Shown here: one piece after another, positions 57,382 through 64,000 of the stretch
Layout: each line of letters starts with the position of its first letter
How positions within the stretch are numbered: the first letter of the stretch is position 1
DNA from: Clarireedia homoeocarpa
Taxonomy: Eukaryota; Ascomycota; Leotiomycetes; Helotiales; Rutstroemiaceae
DNA: 64,000 bases
NCBI GenBank assembly: GCA_001465935.1
Contig: LNKV01000033.1
Location: forward strand, 868,001-932,000
Reading direction: 5' to 3'
Notes under the pieces: model-generated
Told to the model about the DNA's origin: nothing
The model's input: only the letters and a program-made list of their open reading frames with translations
Database searches by the model: none
Translations under genes and position numbers: made by a program

Positions 57382-58901
57382 GGTCTTCTTTCTCCCTCCT
57401 GTGGAGAAGCGGCGGAGTGGTTATGAATATGGATGGAATGAAGTAAGTAAGTAAGAGCTTCATCCAAAGTCAAAGGAAGATTGGTTTTAGATCAATCTTA
57501 GACCCTTTATCCTAAATGAAGGCAGCAGAATCTTTTGTGTTCATGTGTTTGTTCACTGCTGCAAATTACATGTCAGTTAGCGTATGGCTAGGAATAATAG
57601 GCAGAAAACTACTTACCAAACAGGCTCTTTATTAGCTCGACGAAGCTTCTGTCCTAAGAAGGCTTCCAGATTATAGAACACTGCACTTCACGCAAACCTT
57701 GAGGTGCTTGTGCAAGCCCAAGGCAAACTGCACTGCTGCTCTTCTGTGTTAAAGGCGATGGCGTGCAATTATTGGATTTCTCATCGTAGGTCAGATCTCA
57801 ACACTCCCTCGACCGTATTATCTAGGAGTCCATAGTAGATGGATGAGGTGTGATTGATTTGCAACAACAATCGCCAGCAAAAGTATCGTAAGAAACAATC
57901 GTCATGACAAGGATTGCACATCTCCTTCGAATTATGACGGGTAAATGATCGTAATTGTTTAGAGCACTTGGTATCTAAGCAGAGAGGTACACAATTCGAT
58001 CTAAAGATCAGCGTGCTAAAAGAGCGAATATTGAGGGAGAGAAATGCCAACGAGCAATTGGCCGGCACCTGATATTGAGCTAAGTCATATTGAGTATAGC
58101 GTAAACTCATCCTAGTTCTTTACACGTTGGGAGCAGACGACATCCCCTCTAGTGTGATGTCTTTACGCCCACTAGCTACCATCCTCCACCATTTTACTTC
58201 CTATCTATCAATGGTGTCTTTCAATGTATTTCGTATTTACCGGATGATACAACTCGACCACATATTTAGCTTATGCAGCATCATCACAATGCGTAGGAAG
58301 GGTTTGAACTTTGGGAGTTCTCATATGGGGAAGATTCAGAATGGGGACGTGTTAACCCAGAAGGTGTACTGCATCTCATATCTCATATAGAAAGCTTTTA
58401 GACAAGGTTCTTTTCACACTTTATATTTCAGAACTGGTAATACTTGTAGCATTCCTGCTTGTTACGGCATTGAAAATGGAATGCACGAGGAATTGAGTCG
58501 CGGTCCGCGGATGACTTGCCAGGAATGTAAAAGTTTTAACCACATTCCATTATTTGTATTTCCCTGTTCAATCACGGAGGTTATAACCAGAACCCAAAGC
58601 ATGGCTACATATTGTTAGTTGCTGGAATTACTACAGTTTTGAAAAGAGTTGATGCGTAAATAATCCTAGAGGTTCACCACAAGTGTTGTGCTATCGAATA
58701 CACAAAAGCATGGAAGTGTGAAACATGTGCTGTCAGAAAGGACATGTCCTCTCAAGCTGTGGAACGATGTCTCAGGCGCGAGAAATCTACATTCTTCGCC
58801 TCCTGTACTTATGCAACAACAGAACTCTCATGTATAAGTCCTCCAACGCTCTCATTCCTCTATTTTTCTCTCCTCAGTATCAATAGATCACCATTCTCAT
58901 C

Positions 58902-59754
58902 ATGAGGATTACAATTTTGATAGGCCTTTTGGCTTCCATCCAAGGTATCCAAGCTGCCTGCGACGATGCATGTGCATCAGCCGTCACCGGAATCGGTGAA
59001 ATACCAGTTGCCCTCATGAGTCGTACCTACGACTGCGAGCTATTCCTCAGACAGACAGTCACACCCACCGCGGCGTTAGTTCACAGTTCTATTATCAACT
59101 CCACTTATACGCAAGCACTAACCTACCCCCCACAGCATCACCATCATCTCTACCAGCGCCAACATGGCAGACTACCCCGACTACCCCGCCTATATCACCG
59201 CGCACTACCCAATCCCAAGCTACGCCTCCGCCTGCGCCGCTAACTCCGATTACTCCTCCGCCTGCTCATGCGCTTCCGTCTCTACTCCCACGCTAACTCT
59301 CCCCGTCCCTACCGTCTACGAGTGGGACAGGCTCCCGGCGTGCGAGAACCCCGCCACCTGCGACAACGGCCCCTCCGCCTACAGCAATGCCAACTGTGGC
59401 AACGGCTGCGGTGCATGTATTCCTGACAGCGACGGCAACGGATATTGCCTCAGCGACGGCATCTGCGGGGTTACTTGCCAGGTGAACACGGACTGTCCGA
59501 GTGGCCTTTGCTTGAGGCATACGTGTTGCGGGAATACGTGTTTTGATCCGGGGATGGCGACGCTTTGTACGAACTGGGTGACGCCGGCGAGGTTATTTAA
59601 GAAGGGCGTTGGTGCTGGGGGGGTAATGGGTTTGGGGAGTATGTTTGGGAAGTTGATGGAGAGGGGAAGTGGGCAGATGGTCAACAAAAGGGGAGGAAAC
59701 AAAATCTTGGGGGATTGGGTTCCTCCGCCACCTACTGTGCCGACTGGGTTTTAA
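58902..59754 (+). CDS. Secreted cysteine-rich protein, unknown
   Basis: Exons 58902-59074 and 59136-59754 give 792 nt and 263 aa. A signal peptide (MRITILIGLLASIQGIQA) is followed by ACDDACASAV and, after the splice, AITIISTSANMADYPDYPAY and YASACAANSDYSSACSCASV, a pattern common in fungal secreted proteins. The second half has a dense cysteine array (CDNGPSAYSNANCGNGCGAC, DGICGVTCQVNTDCPSGLCL, HTCCGNTCF), implying many disulfides. The C-terminal 60 residues are Gly/Lys-rich without cysteine. The intron joins GC|C to keep frame and has a CTAAC branch point. A GTATAA word lies about 70 nt upstream of the start. No enzyme motif is seen; it may be a wall or effector-like protein, which is inference. 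Confidence 0.85.
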
Positions 59755-59997
59755 ATTAGTTACTAGTTAAAGAATGTATTTCTGAATGGAAGGAAGAGGG
59801 GGGTTCTGGCTTGGGATATTTGTACGCTTACTATCCGTCCGTTTGCTGTTGGCATCATATGTTGCGTCAGGGTCTAAGCGTGAGAGTTAGCAGTATACGA
59901 TTTGAATTCAGCTTATCTGATAATTTTGATCTCAGGTGTTCGTAAGAGAATGGTCCAAGGCAAGACGAGAAGGATATCATCCGTTCATTTTGCCCCA

Positions 59998-60969
59998 TTA
60001 GGCCAGAGCTTTCCTAACACCGTCTTCCAAGTCCTCCACTGGCAACCCCAAAATATCATTACTTATCTCCCTGACGGCCTCAAAATTGCTCGTGGGGCCA
60101 CCTTTCATATAATTTCCGTACAAAACAGCCATCATTCCCATAAAATTACCACTCTTCACCAATTCCCAACCTTCCTGAACCCACGTGCCCGCATCCTTTT
60201 CCGTAATGTTCCAATCCTCATCAGTCGTCCCGGTAACGTTCTTCACTGCGTCAAATATCTCCTTCTGAGAAGTAAGATAAGAGCGAATGTACACGAACTT
60301 ATTTGCGAACTTCTCCAAGTCGGTGCTTTGGAGGGTGATGAGTCTTGCCGCTGCTAAACCGACAGTCTCGAGGTTCGTGGTGTTAAATTTAGGCGTGCCG
60401 CCGTTGATGAGCATTACCTTCTTGTTAGGAATGTCGATCTGAAAGGCGCCTACATTGAGACTCTGCGATCATTGTCAATTCTGATATTACACAATCTAAT
60501 GATTCTCCATTCGAAAACTTACATAATCAAGCCAAGGTCCTGAGGTCAGACCTGCCCATTTCATACCCAATTCTTCGATTCTCTCTCTCACTCCTGTCTT
60601 CACAGCACTGATTGGAATAGCTCGAATCTCTTCATTTGCGTTATCTCCTCCAAATTCGGTGGGCAGAATCCATTTCACCCCAGTTTTAGAAGCAGCTTCA
60701 ACTAGTTTGTATTCGATGTCGGGAACGGACTCAAAGTTAAGAGCAATAATCAGGGCATCGATACCGGTTAGAGCTGCCTGCAAGGTGTCGGGTGAGTCGT
60801 AGTCGACTTCTTCGATAGCTACGGTTGGATTTTTCTGAAGCGATGAGGCAGAGCGTGTTAGGACAGTTATGTTGAGTTGCTTTGTGGAGGACAGAAGATG
60901 CTTGAGAATGTGTTTTCCCAAGTTACCTGTCGCACCTACAAGCGCGACGTTCTTGATTTCATTTGCCAT
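59998..60969 (-). CDS. NmrA-like NAD(P)-binding reductase (isoflavone reductase type)
   Basis: Exons 60523-60969 and 59998-60462 give 912 nt and 303 aa. The N-terminus NVALVGATGNLGKHILKHLL has the GxxGxxG dinucleotide motif of an atypical short-chain dehydrogenase, followed by TVLTRSASS, where the TRS suggests NADP. LQAALTGIDALIIALNF and KWILPTEFGGDN are characteristic of the NmrA/PCBER-like group, and TSGPWLDY precedes the splice. The second exon gives the substrate-binding half (VMLINGGTPKFNTTNLETVG). Members either reduce small aromatic substrates or act as redox-sensing regulators; which applies here cannot be told. The 60-nt intron has a GTAAGT donor. Confidence 0.9.
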
Positions 60970-62441
60970 GATGGGATTGAAGCTGCTTGTTCAATTACTT
61001 GCAAGAAAAGGGCGAGTGATGCTGATGGTGAAACCTATAGAAACTCCTGAACACAGAGAAACGTTTTGATGATGATGTGTGGAGATGAAGGTAGGAAGCC
61101 TTGTGGTTTTATAGATGCGATTTAACACAGACGCACACCCTCCATTCTGCACGAACTGTACGAATTACCTTCCTGCTTTGGAGAGATCTTGAGACTTCAG
61201 GATCATCCGTGCATGACTGCCATGCGCATTTTCGGTGATCTTCAGGAACAGAATTCGAAAGTCCTCAGTGAACCATGTCAAACCCAGTGATTCGGAGTCC
61301 GATGAGACTGACAGGAGCCGCCATCTTTAAGACATTGTATTGTTTGTTTATAATCCAAGTTGTTGGAAAGCTCTCCGAGATCCACACCGAAATTAGGAAA
61401 AGTCTCCGCAATTCATCCGACCACGTGAATGGCGTGGTTGTTTAAAGTTGCTTTGTAATTTTTGAACTCAACAAAGACCGAATGCGCGAGACATCAGCTA
61501 ACCTTGGATATGGAGAGCAGCAGCACATGCCTGGGATGGGCAACCTTTTATTTCGTCGATTGGGACCAGCCGGACGTTTCAAGAAGCAAAGGAATGTCCA
61601 GAATCACGTGTTTAAAGGTATTGATCTCCTGTTTGTCCAGCCCAGAATTTGATACACCATCCTCGATTTACAGCGAATGAGTCAAGCCCAATCAAACCTA
61701 AGTCTTCAGCCATGTTCCCTAAGGCAGTGAATAAACGATCTGAAAAGATCGATTATGAAAGCGAAACCAACAGCAAAAATCAGCTCTGATACATGAGAGA
61801 GATTCTGGGTCATACCAAATTCACTCGTGACAACTCATTCTTTCAGGCCGTCGGATATGCTGATATTACTATCCCAGGAAACTATTCAGCAAGTAACTTC
61901 GACCTTTCGCCTTTCTACAACCGAGGTGGAAAACTCATTCATTACTGTGGACTTTCAAATGCCACCTTCACCCCCGGTGCTAGTATCTACTTCCATGATC
62001 ATGTCAAGAGAATCTTGGCTCCAAAGAGTGTTAAACTCAATAACTTCAATCACTTCTTCCCAGTTCCAGGTCTAGAGCACTATACAGATACTACTCTATG
62101 GTACCGCCACCTAACTTCCGTGGTTCCTTTCAAATCCAGAATGATACTATACTCGTAACAAAGTTCCTCAATCATCATCTATGCTCACGATATTGAACCG
62201 ATCACAGATATCAGCATATATAGGTATGAATCAAGCATGATACTTTACTAGAGGAACTTAATCACAATTGAGATGACATAGTTTTTAAGTACTTGTGTAT
62301 ACACCATTAGTATTTTCCTAATCTAAACATCCATAACTACAAGATCCAGTTTTTCCCAAGTCAAAAGTACAGAACCAGCTAGAGCTCTTCAACTCCTATC
62401 CCGACCCCAAAACCATAAAGTCTATGCTCGTCAGCCATTAA
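60970..62441. other. Intergenic containing a tannase relic
   Basis: Apart from the esterase fragment at 61793-62158 no gene is seen. The reductase promoter occupies the left end. It has no clear repeats. Confidence 0.5.
61793..62158 (+). pseudogene. Tannase/feruloyl esterase relic, C-terminal fragment
   Basis: The 121-codon frame matches the C-terminal end of tannase-family esterases in order: ITIPGNYSASNFDLSPFYNR, RGGKLIHYCGLSNATFTPGA, SIYFHDHVKR and NHFFPVPGLEHYTD. In intact enzymes the HGxxD-type acid and the GMxHC histidine-cysteine pair complete the active site. Here the corresponding segments read HYCGLSNA and GLEHYTD, so the acid is replaced and the cysteine is absent. The nucleophile half (about 350 residues) is missing. 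I regard it as a dead fragment. Its ATG is probably only an internal methionine. Confidence 0.72.
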
Positions 62442-63218
62442 TTACTGACCGCCTGATGTGATTGCGTTGTCTGTGTCAGTATCATCTCCATCTTCTACGG
62501 AAGGCTGTTGATAATTCGAGACATTGTTGCGAGACACGAGGAAGCCGTTTAGTTGGGTGTCACCGAAACCGTTCCGAAGAACTCTAGTACCATCCGCTTG
62601 TATGGCGGCAAGATAAGAGTATTGACCGATTTGTGTATCGTTACTACCGCTGTCATTTTCAAAATACGCAGCGTGGTGGTGCGGTGGGTTATCGTGCGTA
62701 ACCAGAGTACCGTCCTCTTCGACGTAAGCGAGGTTCGCGTGCTGTCCAGGGGGGTTGTTGTAACCAATAGTTGAGGATCCATGTCTTTCACGGATTACAC
62801 GATCGGTGTCGTAATCGTTTAAGGCGCTGTGATTCGAGGCGGTAGTACGAAGAACTCTAGTGCCGTCTTCTTCGATACGAGCGAGAAACGCGAAGCGGGG
62901 TTGCGGAGTACCTAAGTTGTTAACACGTACGTGGGGGCGATTGTCATCAGCATTGAGAAGTTCAGCCGGAGGTAGCTCATCGGCTACTTCGTTGTCATTG
63001 CTGTTCAGCTGAATGCGAACCTGCTGAGCTATACCGTCAAAAAGGTCGATCAGTGATGGAGAGAGCAAATCACCAAACCAGGGATTCTGGAGACGTCTGA
63101 GGTCGTCAGGGTTGGGGTATTGATGGGCAGCTCGTCGGGGCAAGGAACGGTTGACTTGTCCAGCTGCTCTATTCAAGAAGCGAGAGACTCGGTTAGAACC
63201 CCGGAAAGGCAAAGGCAT
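62442..63218 (-). CDS. Unknown protein with three DGT-motif repeats
   Basis: A single exon of 258 aa. The N-terminal 35 residues are Arg-rich without acidic residues (MPLPFRGSNRVSRFLNRAAG). Residues 36-75 may be helical (LSPSLIDLFDGIAQQVRIQL). Then a motif [FNY]-L-A-x-[IV]-[EQ]-x-D-G-T occurs three times, at about residues 111-120, 162-171 and 202-211, twice followed by RVLR. The spacers are Asn/His/Asp-rich. The C-terminus is acidic. No signal peptide or membrane segment is seen. I do not recognise the family; the repeats make a chance open frame unlikely. Confidence 0.75.
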   Translation of the reverse strand: MPLPFRGSNRVSRFLNRAAGQVNRSLPRRAAHQYPNPDDLRRLQNPWFGDLLSPSLIDLFDGIAQQVRIQLNSNDNEVADELPPAELLNADDNRPHVRVNNLGTPQPRFAFLARIEEDGTRVLRTTASNHSALNDYDTDRVIRERHGSSTIGYNNPPGQHANLAYVEEDGTLVTHDNPPHHHAAYFENDSGSNDTQIGQYSYLAAIQADGTRVLRNGFGDTQLNGFLVSRNNVSNYQQPSVEDGDDTDTDNAITSGGQ

Positions 63219-64000
63219 TGTAGCGATGAAGGAGTAGTTTGACTTTTTGTTTTGAAAGTTGTAAGTGTTTAACTTAGATTAGGACACTGTCTTTTGAAGT
63301 GAGGTTCTGCAAACCCAATGTTCGAATGGAGCCGAAGGAAGTTGTTGTTAAGGTGATGACTCTAGAAGTCTCGATATATGAACCGAATCGGAGAAATATG
63401 TTGCAGAAGTAGGGATTTAATAGTTTCGGTATCTAAGGTGAGTAGGAAGAATAAGTTGTAGAAGGTGATTAAGAGTCTTTTGATGTCAGAGTTGAGTTTG
63501 GAGAAGATGATTATAGAGGTCTGGGTATCGAGAATATAGTTATCGACAGTGGTATGTTGTTTGAATGGAGAAAAATTAATGGCAACTATGCTGAGGAATT
63601 AGAGAGGGTCAGACAGGACAGAGTTCTTAAATAGATGCAAGATTTGTTAGTGTATTCGCATTTCGTCTGAATAGAACAATGACGTGAACTACAGAGAATT
63701 TTCTTCTGGACTGGACATTATTGTAGCTATCTCCTAGTTCTGTGATAGTAAGATCGAACCATAGTTTGACATCTTACTAACGGCGACTAGTACATTAAGG
63801 GCTCAGAACAGAGTTTTAGGGTCTTATGGTGCTTCAACTTCTTGGATGGTTATGCAAGTAATGATATACCTAGAGGATAAGCAAATGAAAAATAAACCAA
63901 GAAAATGGTATCTTTTTTCTCCTGCACAGGCACGATATACTGAGATCAATCCAGGAGAGAGAGGAGGGGGTAGAGATGAAGAGATTTGATACAGCATCAT
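63219..64000. other. Upstream region of the DGT-repeat gene, no gene
   Basis: AT-rich sequence with no open frame of note to the window edge. It presumably holds the promoter of the minus-strand gene that starts at 63218. Confidence 0.5.

Larger units (their letters stand above)
56727..58901. other. Intergenic, assembly gap and microsatellites, no gene
   Basis: It contains a 7-N gap (56738-56744), a GGAGA array (about 57220-57250) and a GAGT array (57339-57381). The open frame at 57781-58110 (-) and others are unconvincing. Confidence 0.6.

Overview
The window is nuclear DNA from a filamentous ascomycete. The signs are short phase-variable introns (47-226 nt) with GTANGT-type donors and CTAAC/CTGAC branch points, an intron-split histone H4, a mitochondrial mL60 protein, a CAP59/CMT1-type glycosyltransferase, S28 and tannase-type secreted enzymes, and degenerate pogo/Flipper-like DNA transposons. 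Protein style and transposon ends suggest Leotiomycetes (Helotiales, near Sclerotinia/Botrytis), but that placement is inference. All exon models below were spliced by hand from donor, branch-point and acceptor signals, and each total was checked to be a multiple of three.

Left part, about 1-19 kb: repeat-rich and AT-rich, with a long-inverted-repeat pogo derivative, a broken pogo transposase interrupted by an LTR element that carries only a decayed gag, a 625-bp TA-flanked element, hairpin miniature elements, an 18-bp tandem array and dispersed fragments. Within this debris lie three intact, same-strand, four-exon paralogues (1431-2085, 7864-8494, 13736-14612). They encode a small one-pass membrane protein whose start codon is carried on a 4-nt first coding exon. 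I do not recognise this family and consider it the most interesting content of the window.

Middle part, about 19-33 kb: ordinary genes. They are a secreted S28 peptidase (minus), a small probable mitochondrial protein (minus), histone H4 (minus), and a compact four-gene block: TRS20 (minus) and MRPL31 (plus) divergent over 175 bp, MRPL31 and CBC2 convergent, and CBC2 (minus) and NUP82 (plus) divergent over 265 bp. The block serves vesicle tethering, mitochondrial translation, mRNA cap binding and the nuclear pore.

From 33 to 47 kb the sequence is gene-poor. It holds one Myb/SANT-like gene (38100-39208), a few doubtful small ORFs, a second hairpin element and a long pyrimidine-rich tract. From 47 to 63.2 kb come a GT69-type glycosyltransferase (minus), a glycogen-binding-domain protein of the Crp1/Mdg1 type with a long acidic tail (minus), IWR1 (plus), a secreted cysteine-rich protein (plus), an NmrA-like reductase (minus), a truncated tannase relic (plus) and an unknown protein with a threefold DGT motif (minus). 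A 7-base N gap lies just after IWR1. No tRNA, rRNA or CRISPR was seen.
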